This document shows positions 1 to 7,826 of a DNA stretch of 64,000 bases, one piece after another. The stretch is from Pseudonocardia alaniniphila. Lineage in GTDB: Bacteria; Actinomycetota; Actinomycetes; Mycobacteriales; Pseudonocardiaceae. Positions within the stretch are counted from its first letter, which is position 1. Each line of letters opens with the position of its first letter. The DNA lies in contig NZ_JAKXMK010000013.1 of assembly GCF_022524485.1 (NCBI RefSeq), positions 1-64,000 on the forward strand, given 5' to 3'. The translations under genes and the position numbers were made by a program. The notes beneath the pieces are model-generated. The model saw nothing but the letters and a program-made list of their open reading frames with translations. It was not told the origin of the DNA and did not search any database.

Positions 1-131
1 AACTGGGATGCGAAGAACACCGAGAACGTGGCGTAGACGTTCCAGTCATACCATTCGAACGCATTTCCCACGCCGATGGTCACCAGTAGTCCGACTCGAC
101 CGAGTGGTCTGTTCGGGCGACTCCCGGGCAC
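1..131 (-). CDS. MHS-family (MFS) transporter, N-terminal fragment cut by window edge
   Basis: The first 43 codons of a minus-strand gene that runs out of the window at base 1. The start is a GTG at 131-129, preceded about 10 bases upstream by an AAGGGAG ribosome binding site (complement of 141-148). The peptide contains GNAFEWYDWNVYATFS, the first-helix signature of the metabolite:H+ symporter branch of the major facilitator superfamily (KgtP, ShiA and ProP type). Substrate cannot be told from this fragment. Upstream in-frame TTG and ATG codons (to 200) exist but lack a well-spaced ribosome binding site. Confidence 0.8.
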   Translation of the reverse strand, partial: MPGSRPNRPLGRVGLLVTIGVGNAFEWYDWNVYATFSVFFASQ

Positions 132-315
132 TTTCAGAACGCTCCCTTCGGAAACTTCTTTCAAGACCTTAAGGGTTGGCCGGACCTGTCGGCAGGGCAT
201 TCGTCGGGATATGCCAACTTTATCGAGAATCGTCGTATCCGGTGGATATGTAGATCATCCGCGGTGTCCGTTCGCGGCGGGATGGCCCGCGAGCTGCCGA
301 TCGGCACTGGAACTT

Positions 316-328
316 CGTACGTTGTACG
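316..328. promoter_or_regulatory. Inverted repeat CGTAC-GTT-GTACG upstream of the NmrA-like gene
   Basis: A perfect 5-3-5 inverted repeat lies 41 bases before the GTG start of the downstream NmrA-like gene, in the intergenic region shared with the divergent MHS transporter. Genes of the NmrA/azoreductase-like kind are often controlled by HxlR or TetR regulators that bind short palindromes (family knowledge). The binding protein is unknown and the site is an inference. Confidence 0.3.
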
Positions 329-368
329 CGATACTGTCGCCCGGTCGGATCGGACGAAGGGGACGAAC

Positions 369-1172
369 GTGACGATCTTGGTGACGGGGGCGACCGGAAA
401 CATCGGCAGGCGACTCGTGGACCACCTGCTACGGGCGGGCGCGACCGAGGTCCGGGCACTGACGAACAACCCGGTGAAGGCAGCGCTGCCGCCTGAGGTC
501 GAGGTCGTCGAGGGGTACCTGGGGAGGGTCGAGACACTGCCTGCTGCCCTCGCCGGAGTCGACCGGATGTACCTCGCGCCGCTGGACGCCACCGTGCGGG
601 AGGTCGTCTCGCTCGCCGCGGAGGCCGGCGTCTCCCGGATCGTCGACCTGGCCGGCGGGAAGGCGACGTGGTGGGCGAGCATCGAGGTGGCCGTGGAGGA
701 GTCGGGCGTCGCGTGGACGCACCTCGAGCCCGGCGAGTTCATGGACAACTACCTGATGTGGGCCGAACAGATCCGCACCACCGGCACCGTCCGCGACGGC
801 TACCCCGACGCAGCCGTGGCGCCCATCGACCTCGACGACATCGCCGCGGTCGCCGCCACCGTCCTCCTCGAGGAGGGCCACGCCGGTAAGGCCTACGAGC
901 TGACGGGTCCGGAGTCGATCAGCCGGGCCGAGATGGTGGCGCAGATCGGGCAGGCGCTCGGCCGCGAGATCCCGTACGTCGAACTCCCCCATGAGGAGGC
1001 GGTGGCGCAGCTGACGCCTGCCATGGGGGAGTTCGCGCGCTGGTACGTGGACGGAGTGGCCGAGCTGGCCCGGCACCCGCAGCCGGCAGTGCCCACGTTC
1101 ACGCAGCTCACCGGCCTGCCTGGCACCACGTTCGCCCAGTGGGCGGCGGCCAACGTGGGCGCCTTCCGCTGA
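369..1172 (+). CDS. NmrA-like NAD(P)-binding oxidoreductase/regulator (atypical SDR)
   Basis: A 267-residue protein of the NmrA/NAD(P)H azoreductase-like atypical short-chain dehydrogenases. The dinucleotide motif TGATGNIG sits at residues 6-13. The Tyr-x3-Lys catalytic pair of classical SDRs is not evident, as is usual in this branch, so it may sense or reduce rather than dehydrogenate. The GTG at 369 is chosen because CGAAGGGGA sits just upstream; an ATG at 264 would add 35 residues with no Rossmann character. It is transcribed alone, convergent with the secreted protease (19 bases between stops). Substrate unknown. Confidence 0.8.
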   Translation: MTILVTGATGNIGRRLVDHLLRAGATEVRALTNNPVKAALPPEVEVVEGYLGRVETLPAALAGVDRMYLAPLDATVREVVSLAAEAGVSRIVDLAGGKATWWASIEVAVEESGVAWTHLEPGEFMDNYLMWAEQIRTTGTVRDGYPDAAVAPIDLDDIAAVAATVLLEEGHAGKAYELTGPESISRAEMVAQIGQALGREIPYVELPHEEAVAQLTPAMGEFARWYVDGVAELARHPQPAVPTFTQLTGLPGTTFAQWAAANVGAFR

Positions 1173-1191
1173 GCGGGTGAGTGGTGCGAGG

Positions 1192-2082
1192 TCAGCCGGG
1201 AGGAGCAAACGGCTTCCGGCCGGGGACGAGCGCCACCCGTCCGATACCGCCGTAGCGGTTGGCGTACGACAGTGCCATGGCCAGGTCGGTCACGCCGTTG
1301 GCGCCCGAGCCGTCGAGGAACTGCACGCTGAGCACGCCGAAAGCTCTGCCGTTGCCGTCGAGGTAGCCGCTGCCGGAGTCGCCGGGACGGCCCGGAGGGT
1401 TGGTCAGAACGCGGTGGGAGCGCCCGCCGGTGCCTTCGCTGACGACATCGCCCTCCTTCACGACGGTGCCGCCGTTGTTGGGCTGGTAGCTGAACACCGG
1501 CTCCCCGGGCGTCATGCCGTTGCTGTCGAGGGCGGAAGGGCCGCCCAGGATGGGCACGGTGGGGTCGACCGAACCGACGGCACTGGGGTCGACCTGCACG
1601 AGCGCGAAGTCGTTGAGAAGGCAGAGCGACTGGTCGCTCTCACCCCGTTGCTGCATCGTCGCCCACGAGCTGTAGGCCAGCCGCCCGTTGCTGCGGGTGC
1701 CGTTCTTGTCCTCGATGAGCACGGTGGTGCCCATCGGTAGCGACCGCTCCCGGCACCCGCTCAGGCCCATCGCTGTACCCGCGCCCGCGCAGTGGGCGGC
1801 ATACCCGAGGTATGTCTTCCCGCCGCCGCTGAACACGAACGCCGCAGTGCAGGCGTTCGCGCTGTTCTCGTCGATCGGGCTGAGCATCAGCACGCCAGGC
1901 GTGATGGTGCCGGCGGCCTGGGCCGCTGCAGGCCCGGTCAGCGCAGCCTGGTGCACGGCGGCCTTGTCCACTGCGGGCGCGCTGGGTGCGGCTGCCACCG
2001 CGACCGTTGGCCAGGCTAGGCCCAGCACCGCGGCAGCGACCATGGCGGCGACGGCGCGAAAAACGCTGCGTCGACGGTGCAC
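1192..2082 (-). CDS. Secreted trypsin-fold serine protease
   Basis: A 296-residue exported protein. An Arg-rich n-region followed by a hydrophobic stretch (about residues 7-31, ending AVAAAP) makes a signal peptide. The catalytic triad is visible: His97 in AAHC, Asp158 in LLNDFALV, and Ser236 in RPGDSGSG. Cys78/Cys98 and Cys110/Cys154 could form two disulfides. It resembles actinomycete S1-type secreted proteases with a short pro-region; substrate unknown. The GTG start at 2082 follows an ideal GAGGAGG five bases upstream. The upstream region contains a CGCTCCGGAGCG palindrome (2143-2154). Confidence 0.85.
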   Translation of the reverse strand: MHRRRSVFRAVAAMVAAAVLGLAWPTVAVAAAPSAPAVDKAAVHQAALTGPAAAQAAGTITPGVLMLSPIDENSANACTAAFVFSGGGKTYLGYAAHCAGAGTAMGLSGCRERSLPMGTTVLIEDKNGTRSNGRLAYSSWATMQQRGESDQSLCLLNDFALVQVDPSAVGSVDPTVPILGGPSALDSNGMTPGEPVFSYQPNNGGTVVKEGDVVSEGTGGRSHRVLTNPPGRPGDSGSGYLDGNGRAFGVLSVQFLDGSGANGVTDLAMALSYANRYGGIGRVALVPGRKPFAPPG

Positions 2083-2203
2083 GGGGACCTCCTCGTGAGC
2101 GCTCGTGTTGGCTCCGGTGGACCGACTCTATGTGCCGTAGAGCGCTCCGGAGCGGTCGCGAGGGGGTGGTTTGCTGACGGAGCAGTGGACTAGTCAGGGC
2201 GGT

Positions 2204-2215
2204 GGGGTTAACCCC
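2204..2215. repeat. Palindrome GGGGTTAACCCC between the protease and dedA genes
   Basis: A perfect 12-base palindrome with flanks GGT and CCTACC, 120 bases before the dedA start and 122 bases upstream of the divergent protease start. It could be an operator for either gene or a short hairpin. It runs G-to-C, the reverse of the CsoR copper operator layout, so that assignment was not made. Confidence 0.3.
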
Positions 2216-2334
2216 CTACCGGCGCATCCGGGTGCCACCAGCGGCGGCAGGCCCGGGATCTGTCAGGCTGGGTGTGCTCCCACCGTCTGAGCATTTCACC
2301 CGGGAGCGACCGCAACCGAGAGGACCTGCCTGTC

Positions 2335-2982
2335 GTGCTGGAAGTCGTGGCCGTCTGCGATGCGGTCCTCTACAGCTCGTGGCTGCTGCCCGTGCTCGTG
2401 ATCCTCATCGCGATCGACGGCCCGTTCCCGGTGCTTCCCAGCGAGACCCTCCTGATGACCGCGGCCGCCCTGGCGTTCGGGCGTCACGACGTGCTGGCCG
2501 TGGTTGCCCTGTTCGTGGTCGCGCTGGTCGGTTCGGTCGCGGGTGACCTCCTGGTGTTCGGCCTGGGCCGCTCCTCGCACCGGGTGCTGGCCCGCGCCGT
2601 CGAGGTGGAGGGCGGGCTCTCCTCGTGGGTGCGCCGTCGCCTGCTGCAGCGTCCCGCGGTGGTGCTGGTGGGGGCGCGGTTCATGCCGGGCGGGCGCCTG
2701 CTGAGCACTGCGGCGGCCGGCCGCTTCGGGCTGGACGTTCCCCGCTTCCTGCTGGGCTCGGTTGCCAGTTCGGCCGCCTGGAGCGTCTACATGCTGCTGA
2801 TCGGGCTGCTCCTCGGGCCGATCACAGGAGGCAGTCCGCTGCTCAGCCTGCTCGCGGGTGTGGTGATGGCCGTGCTGACGGCCGGGGTGTTCGCACTGGT
2901 GCAGCGCGTGAGGGCGATGCGGGCCGCTGCGGCCGCGCCGTCCGGCGTCGGACCTGCATTGGAGCTGGTGGCGCCGCGTTGA
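2335..2982 (+). CDS. DedA-family membrane protein (VTT domain)
   Basis: A 215-residue polytopic membrane protein of the DedA/VTT family, thought to act in phospholipid flipping and envelope homeostasis. Visible features are the amphipathic region with FPVLPSETLL, the acidic/basic pair around GDLLVFGLGR, and the G-x-RFMPGGRLLST motif typical of DedA (usually F-x-R-x3-G/P-x-R). Several hydrophobic segments follow to residue about 200. The GTG at 2335 is preferred because GAGAGGA lies 10 bases upstream; a longer reading frame starts at 2272. The stop overlaps a TTG that could start the next small gene. Confidence 0.8.
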   Translation: MLEVVAVCDAVLYSSWLLPVLVILIAIDGPFPVLPSETLLMTAAALAFGRHDVLAVVALFVVALVGSVAGDLLVFGLGRSSHRVLARAVEVEGGLSSWVRRRLLQRPAVVLVGARFMPGGRLLSTAAAGRFGLDVPRFLLGSVASSAAWSVYMLLIGLLLGPITGGSPLLSLLAGVVMAVLTAGVFALVQRVRAMRAAAAAPSGVGPALELVAPR

Positions 2983-3002
2983 TCGACGCCATACTTCGGC
3001 GC

Positions 3003-3260
3003 GTGGGCACACAGCGTTGGATGGCCGAGGTCGGCGAGGACAACGCGCGCTGGCTCGCCGCCGAGAGTCGCACGGCGCTCCTCGCCTCCGAGTACCGGCC
3101 CCGGGCCGTCGGTGGGGGCCGCGTCGAGTTCTCCGCCCTTGCCCTGGGCGCTTCCCGGGAGCTCGGTGAGGAAGAGGACGGCTACATCACCGATGACGGC
3201 GAGGGGCTTCGCGTCTGGATCGGTGACGACGCGTTCGAGCTGCTGTTCGTCGAGAACTGA
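3003..3260 (+). CDS. Small hypothetical acidic protein (85 aa)
   Basis: An unrecognised 85-residue acidic protein ending in ...AFELLFVEN, with codon use typical of the region. The GTG at 3003 is one possible start. An in-frame TTG at 2979 overlaps the dedA stop (TTGA) and would add eight residues and allow translational coupling. Neither start has a convincing ribosome binding site. The protein is mostly soluble-looking beta/alpha sequence with no membrane segment or metal motif. Function unknown. Confidence 0.5.
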   Translation: MGTQRWMAEVGEDNARWLAAESRTALLASEYRPRAVGGGRVEFSALALGASRELGEEEDGYITDDGEGLRVWIGDDAFELLFVEN

Positions 3261-3277
3261 GAGCGGCAGACCCAACT

Positions 3278-3346
3278 GAGAGCACTGCTCTTGACGGAGT
3301 TGGGTCGGAGTGATTCACTTCTCCCGATCGAGAGCACCGCTCTCGA
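3278..3346. promoter_or_regulatory. Twin palindromic operator flanking a TTGACG promoter
   Basis: Two copies of one palindrome: GAGAGC-ACT-GCTCTT at 3278-3292 and the longer perfect TCGAGAGC-ACC-GCTCTCGA at 3328-3346, centres 52 bases apart (about five helical turns). A TTGACG -35-like hexamer (3291-3296) overlaps the first copy; a weak TTCACT at 3314-3319 is 17 bases further. The second copy lies just before the ribosome binding site of the Ddn-like gene. The layout suggests repression by a TetR-type dimer, possibly with cooperation between the two sites. The regulator is not next door. Confidence 0.6.
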
Positions 3347-3366
3347 ATTGGACGAGGAGAGTTTCG

Positions 3367-3807
3367 ATGACGGACGCCCGCTACATCCGTGCCAGCCGCG
3401 GTACCGAGATCTTCAACGCCATCGTCACCGGGCTCACGCGCATCGGCGTCAGCATCTACGGATCCCGCGTGCTGGCCGTGCGCGGCCGCAAGAGCGGTGA
3501 GTGGCGGACCGTCCCGGTCAACCTGCTCACGTACAACGGAGAGCGCTACCTGGTCGCCCCGCGCGGACACACCCAGTGGGTGCGCAACATGCGCGCCGCC
3601 GGGGGTGGCGAGCTGCGAGTCGGGCGGAAGGTCGAGGTCTTCACCGCCGAGGAGCTGCCCGACGACGTCAAGCCCGAAATCCTGCGGGAGTACCTGCGTC
3701 GCTGGAAGTTCGAGGTCGGAGTGTTCTTCGACGGGGTCGACGCCTCGGCGAGCGACGAGAAGCTGCGGTCCATCGCGCCGGGATATCCGGTGTTCAGGCT
3801 GAGCTGA
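3367..3807 (+). CDS. Deazaflavin (F420)-type nitroreductase family protein, Ddn-like
   Basis: A 146-residue protein of the Ddn / F420H2-dependent quinone reductase-nitroreductase family (split beta-barrel fold). Typical features: N-terminal helix, then the strand pattern GRKSGEWRTVPVNLLTYNG, YLVAPRGHTQWVRNMRAAGG, and the C-terminal GYPVFRL. Members use reduced coenzyme F420 to reduce quinones or nitro compounds; this one's substrate is unknown. ATG at 3367 with GAGGAGA upstream. It stands alone behind a twin palindromic operator, so it is probably induced by a small molecule. Confidence 0.8.
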   Translation: MTDARYIRASRGTEIFNAIVTGLTRIGVSIYGSRVLAVRGRKSGEWRTVPVNLLTYNGERYLVAPRGHTQWVRNMRAAGGGELRVGRKVEVFTAEELPDDVKPEILREYLRRWKFEVGVFFDGVDASASDEKLRSIAPGYPVFRLS

Positions 3808-4131
3808 GTGTCGGGGAAGGTCAACCGGTGCCGGCGGAGGCTCCCCATTGTCCGCCGGCCCCGGTCACTCCTCTCAACGCACGAACATTCGTCGGGTTTC
3901 GGTCGTTCTGCACTCTCCGTCGAGTGGGGGAATACGGCCTGTGATCGGCTTGACGCCCGGTGGGAGGCCCTGAGCGGCCGACGGCGATCTGGCGACGGTG
4001 AGTGGGCGCGTCGACGCGGGGAGTGCGCGCGCCACATTGCGCGCGCCGTCGCTGTGGCGTTTCCACCCATGGCCGACGGACCCCGTGCTTCGTAGCGTCC
4101 TCGCAGCCCCGCGTGTGCTCGAGGAGGAGTC
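3808..4131. other. Intergenic region before the ABC importer operon
   Basis: 324 bases with no convincing gene on either strand. It holds a GCGCGCGCC direct repeat (4025-4033 and 4039-4047) and a weak CACTC/GAGTG inverted repeat (3911-3926). A GAGGAGGAG ribosome binding site (around 4121-4129) belongs to the substrate-binding protein gene. The promoter of the importer operon must lie here, but no clear -35/-10 pair was found. Confidence 0.5.
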
Positions 4132-5343
4132 ATGCTCCAGCGTTCCGGCCGTTCCCCAGCGGCCTTGCTCATCGCCGTCCTGGCCGTGGTCCTCACTGCC
4201 TGCGGCGCACCCGGATCCGGCGGTCAGGACTCCGGCGGCGACAGCGCCACGGCGCCGTTCCGGGTCGGGTTGGTGCACTCCACCACCGGCCCCCTCGCCA
4301 CCTACGGCAAGCAGTACGCGGCCGGGTTCACGGCAGGTCTGGACTACGCGACCGGTGGCACGGGGCAGGTCAACGGGCGCAAGGTCGAGGTCACCGAGGC
4401 CGACGACGCGGGTGACCCCGCCAAGGCCGTCGCCGCCGCCACCGATCTCATCGGCCAGGGCTACAAGGTGATCGCGGGCTCGACGGCATCGGGGGTGGCG
4501 CTGCAGGTGGCGCCGCTGGCCGACGAGAACCAGGTGTTGTTCATCTCCGGTCCCGCCGCGACCGACGCCGTCACCGGGGCAAACGAGTACACGTTCCGCT
4601 CGGGCCGGCAGACCTACCAGGACGTGCTGACGGCGGGCACGATCGTCGGAGACCCGGCGGGGCGATCCGTGATCGTCTTCGCCCAGGACAGCGCGTTCGG
4701 CCAGGCCAACGCCCAGGCCGTGACCGCAGTGCTCGGGGCGAAGGGCGCGCAGGTCACCCCCGTGCTGGTGCCCGCCGGTGCCACCGACCTCACGCCGTTC
4801 GCCCGGCAGGCCGTGGATGCCGCACCCGACCTGCTCTTCGTGGCCTGGGCGGGCGCCAACGCCACGCAGATGTGGCAGTCGCTGCAGCAGCAGGGCGCCT
4901 TCGAGGCGTCGACCGTGGTGACCGGGCTCGACATCAAGGCCACCTACCCGATCTTCGGGCCGGCCGCCGACAAGATCCACTTCCTCTCGCACTTCTTCCC
5001 CGGCGCCACCGACAACGAGGCGTATAAGGCGCTGGAGGCAGGTCTGGCCAAGCAGGGTCAGGAAGTCGACCTGTTCACCAACGACGGCTTCGTGGCGGCT
5101 CAGATGGTCGTGCACGCCCTGCAGGAGGGCGGCGACGACCCGGCGGTGATGGCCAAGTCGCTCGAGGGCTGGACGTTCCTCGGCCCGAAGGGCGAGTCGA
5201 CGATCCGCTCGGCAGACCACGCGGTGCTGCAGCCGATGTTCACCGCCCGGCTCACGCCCACGGCGGACGGTGGCTTCGCCCCGCAGCTCGTCGACACGCT
5301 CCCCGCGGACGCGGTGGCGCCGCCCGTCGTGCCCGCGAAGTGA
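4132..5343 (+). CDS. ABC importer substrate-binding lipoprotein (branched-chain amino acid/amide type)
   Basis: A 403-residue periplasmic-binding-protein-type receptor of the hydrophobic amino acid uptake (HAAT) group, related to LivJ/LivK and to amide or urea receptors. A lipoprotein signal ends in the lipobox LTAC at about residues 20-23, so the protein is anchored on the outer face of the membrane. The family opening VGLVHSTTGPLATYGKQYAAGF and the downstream SGPAATDAVTG region mark fold type I. First gene of a five-gene operon with both ATPases and both permeases; the next gene overlaps by four bases. Ligand cannot be fixed from sequence. Confidence 0.9.
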   Translation: MLQRSGRSPAALLIAVLAVVLTACGAPGSGGQDSGGDSATAPFRVGLVHSTTGPLATYGKQYAAGFTAGLDYATGGTGQVNGRKVEVTEADDAGDPAKAVAAATDLIGQGYKVIAGSTASGVALQVAPLADENQVLFISGPAATDAVTGANEYTFRSGRQTYQDVLTAGTIVGDPAGRSVIVFAQDSAFGQANAQAVTAVLGAKGAQVTPVLVPAGATDLTPFARQAVDAAPDLLFVAWAGANATQMWQSLQQQGAFEASTVVTGLDIKATYPIFGPAADKIHFLSHFFPGATDNEAYKALEAGLAKQGQEVDLFTNDGFVAAQMVVHALQEGGDDPAVMAKSLEGWTFLGPKGESTIRSADHAVLQPMFTARLTPTADGGFAPQLVDTLPADAVAPPVVPAK

Positions 5344-6113
5344 GTTCGGTGAGCGCCACCGTGACGGCAGCACCGGTGCTCGCCGCCCGCGGCCTCGGAT
5401 GGGTCGTGGGCGGTGCAGTGATCCTCACGGACGTTGATCTCGACGTCCGCGACGGCGAGCTGCTCGCGATCATCGGCCCGAACGGTGCGGGCAAGTCCAC
5501 CCTGCTGCACCTGCTCTCGGGCGTGCGGCGCCCGACGAGCGGCACCGTCGAGCTGGGCGGCCGGGACGTGACCCGCGCGTCCGCTGCCGCCCGCGCCCGC
5601 CACGGGCTGGGCCGGACGTTCCAGACCTCCAGCCTCTTCGGTGGGCTGACGGCCCGGGAGAACGTCCGGCTGGCCGTGCAGAGCCGCCGCGCGGGCCCGC
5701 TTTCCGTGCTGCGTGGCGCACAGGGACGTGCCGAGCTCGCCGAGTCCGACGCGCTGCTCGAACAGGTCCGGATGACCCACCGGGCCGGGGCGACCGCCGG
5801 CGAGCTCTCCCACGGCGACAAACGCAAGCTGGAGATCGCCATCGCGCTCGCTCGGAAGCCGTCGGTGCTGCTGCTCGACGAGCCGATGGCCGGGGTGTCG
5901 GTGGAGGACGTGCCACCCCTGGTGGAGCTGATCGGCGGGCTGCGTGCAGGCGGGGTCAGCGTGGGGATGGTCGAGCACCACATGGACGTCGTGCTCGGGC
6001 TGGCCGACCGGGTGGCGGTGCTGCACCACGGGAGCCTGCTCGCCGTGGGCTCGCCCGCCGAGGTCACGGCCGACGCGACCGTGCAGCAGGCGTACTTGGG
6101 GGAGGAGCTGTGA
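5340..6113 (+). CDS. ABC importer ATP-binding protein, LivG type
   Basis: A 257-residue ATPase of the branched-chain amino acid importer family. Walker A GPNGAGKST at residues 46-54; signature region LSHGDKRKLEIAIAL (LSHGD instead of LSGGQ, usual for LivG); Walker B VLLLDEP followed by the D-loop-like MAGVS; switch His in VEHHMDVV. The GTG at 5340 overlaps the receptor stop (GTGA), so translation is likely coupled. Works with the LivF-type partner to power the two permeases. Confidence 0.9.
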   Translation: MSSVSATVTAAPVLAARGLGWVVGGAVILTDVDLDVRDGELLAIIGPNGAGKSTLLHLLSGVRRPTSGTVELGGRDVTRASAAARARHGLGRTFQTSSLFGGLTARENVRLAVQSRRAGPLSVLRGAQGRAELAESDALLEQVRMTHRAGATAGELSHGDKRKLEIAIALARKPSVLLLDEPMAGVSVEDVPPLVELIGGLRAGGVSVGMVEHHMDVVLGLADRVAVLHHGSLLAVGSPAEVTADATVQQAYLGEEL

Positions 6114-6865
6114 GCACTGCGCAGCGACCCGCTCGCGGGGGCGAATCGGCAGCTGAGCTACCCGGGCCGGTGCTCGCGCTGGACGACGTCCACGTGCGCA
6201 TCGGTGGCTCGCACATCCTGCAGGGAGTCTCGCTGTCGGTCGCGCCGTCCGGGGTGACTGCGCTGCTCGGACGCAACGGCGTCGGGAAGACGACCACCCT
6301 GCGTGCGGTCGTCGGGCTCGTCCCGCGCACCGGTTCGATCCGGCTCGCGGGCGACGAGATCGGCCGAGGGCGCACGCCGTGGGTGGTGCGCCAGGGCGTC
6401 GGCTACGTACCCGAGGACCGAGAGGTGTTCGCGACGCTCACCGTGGCCGAGAACCTGCGGCTGGCCTGCCCCGACCCCGAACCGGAACGCGCGGCGCTGG
6501 TGCACGAGCTGTTCCCGGAGCTGTCCGAGCGCAGCCGGCAGCGCGCCGGGACCTTGTCCGGCGGGCAGCAGCAGATGGTGGCGCTCGCGCGGGCGTTGCT
6601 CCCGCCGAGCAGGCTCCTGCTGATCGACGAGCCGACGAAGGGCCTCGCCCCGCGGCTCGTCACCGAAGTGGCGGCCGCATTGGAACGGGTGGCGCAGGTG
6701 ACACCGGTGCTGTTGGTGGAGCAGAACCTGCCGGTGGTGCGCCGGCTCGCCGGGGACGTCGTGGTGCTCGACGCCGGCCGTGTCGTGCACACGGGACGGG
6801 CCGACGAGCTGCTTGCCGACGCCACGCGCACGCGTGAGCTGCTCGGGGTGGGGGCGCGGTCGTGA
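6110..6865 (+). CDS. ABC importer ATP-binding protein, LivF type
   Basis: A 251-residue ATPase, partner of the LivG-type subunit. Walker A GRNGVGKT at residues 54-61, signature LSGGQQQMVALARAL, Walker B RLLLIDEPTKGLAP (the TKGLAP extension is typical of LivF), switch region LLVEQN. The GTG at 6110 overlaps the previous stop. The stop in turn overlaps the start of a short repeat-derived reading frame leading to the permease gene. Confidence 0.9.
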   Translation: MSTAQRPARGGESAAELPGPVLALDDVHVRIGGSHILQGVSLSVAPSGVTALLGRNGVGKTTTLRAVVGLVPRTGSIRLAGDEIGRGRTPWVVRQGVGYVPEDREVFATLTVAENLRLACPDPEPERAALVHELFPELSERSRQRAGTLSGGQQQMVALARALLPPSRLLLIDEPTKGLAPRLVTEVAAALERVAQVTPVLLVEQNLPVVRRLAGDVVVLDAGRVVHTGRADELLADATRTRELLGVGARS

Positions 6866-6939
6866 GCGAGCGTGCGAGCGAATCAGTGTCACTGCGCCTG
6901 TGCGAAGCGCCGACCGAGCGCAGCGAGGGCATGCGTTGA
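6862..6939 (+). other. Repeat-derived bridging reading frame between livF and livH (25 codons)
   Basis: A short frame that starts with a GTG overlapping the livF stop (GTGA at 6862-6865) and stops with a TGA overlapping the TTG start of livH (TTGA at 6936-6939). Its first bases, GTGAGCGAGCGTGCGAGCG, resemble the start of livM at 7823 (GTGAGTGATCGTGCGAGCG). The peptide starts VSERASES and is Ser/Arg/Glu rich. It may be a dispersed repeat that keeps ribosomes moving across the gap rather than a functional protein. Confidence 0.35.
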
Positions 6940-7826
6940 GCACGTTCGTGTTGCTGCTGGCCACGGGCCTCGGGCTCGGGGCGCTGTACTTCCTCGTCGC
7001 CTCGGGTCTGAGCCTGATCTACGGGCTGATGGGCGTGCTGAACTTCGCCCACGGTGCGTTCCTCGCTGCCGGTGCCTACGCCGCCTGGTGGGCCGCCTCG
7101 GGTGGACTGCCCGGGGCGAGCGGGAGCGGCTGGGGCTTCGTGCTGGCCACCGTGTTCGGCGTGGCGGTCGGAGCCGTGGTGGGAGCAGGGGTGGAGCTGC
7201 TGCTGATCCGCCCGCTCTACCGCCGCCACATCGAGCAGGTGCTGGTCACCGTCGGGCTCGGGCTGGTGGGCGTGGCGCTGCTGCGTGGCATCTGGGGCGC
7301 GGACCCGCTGCCGTTCCCGCGGCCCGCGATCGCGTCGGGCGTCACGACGATCGGTGGCGCCGCGATCCCGAACGACCGCTTCGTGCTGCTCGTCGCGGCG
7401 ATCGCCGTGCTGCTCGGCCTGCTGGCGCTGCTCCGGTTCACGCGGATCGGGTTGATCATCAGGGCCGGGGTGGAGAACAGGGCCATGGTCGAGGCGCTGG
7501 GCATCGACGTGCGTCGCACGTTCACGCTGGTCTTCGCCATCGGCGGCGCGGTCGCGGCGCTCGGCGGCGTGCTCGGGTCGGTGTACCTGGGCAGCGTCTC
7601 GCCCGGTCAAGGCACGTCGTTGCTGATCTTCGCGTTCATCGTCGTCGTGATCGGCGGCCTCGGCTCGCTGACCGGGTCTGCGGTGGCCGCCGTCGTCGTC
7701 GGGCTGGTGCAGCAGCTCGCCAACTACTACACGGCTTCGGGGGTGGGCGACCTGTCGGTCGTGCTGCTGCTCGCGCTGGTGCTGCTCGTGCGCCCCGGCG
7801 GTCTGACGGGGAGGGCAGCAGCGTGA
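6936..7826 (+). CDS. ABC importer permease, LivH type
   Basis: A 296-residue inner-membrane permease with about eight hydrophobic segments. Family marks: FLVASGLSLIYGLMGVLNFAHGAF near the N-terminus, RAGVENRAMVEALGIDVRRTF in the coupling loop, and the Gly-rich FIVVVIGGLGSLTGSAVAA. The start is a TTG at 6936 with GAGGG six bases upstream and overlapping the stop of the bridging frame; no better in-frame start precedes GLMGVL. It forms the translocation pore with the LivM-type permease. The last four bases overlap livM. Confidence 0.88.
   Translation: MSTFVLLLATGLGLGALYFLVASGLSLIYGLMGVLNFAHGAFLAAGAYAAWWAASGGLPGASGSGWGFVLATVFGVAVGAVVGAGVELLLIRPLYRRHIEQVLVTVGLGLVGVALLRGIWGADPLPFPRPAIASGVTTIGGAAIPNDRFVLLVAAIAVLLGLLALLRFTRIGLIIRAGVENRAMVEALGIDVRRTFTLVFAIGGAVAALGGVLGSVYLGSVSPGQGTSLLIFAFIVVVIGGLGSLTGSAVAAVVVGLVQQLANYYTASGVGDLSVVLLLALVLLVRPGGLTGRAAA

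Noticed and set aside
2204..2215. CsoR copper operator
   Set aside because: The palindrome has G-runs first and C-runs second, opposite to the usual CsoR layout, and neighbouring genes are not copper genes.
4025..4047. GCGCGCGCC direct repeat as an activator site for the ABC importer
   Set aside because: Too simple a sequence in a high-GC genome to separate from chance.
3874..5373. Minus-strand frame of about 500 codons over the substrate-binding protein gene
   Set aside because: Opposite a clear lipoprotein gene with lipobox and family motifs; the antisense translation shows no family features.
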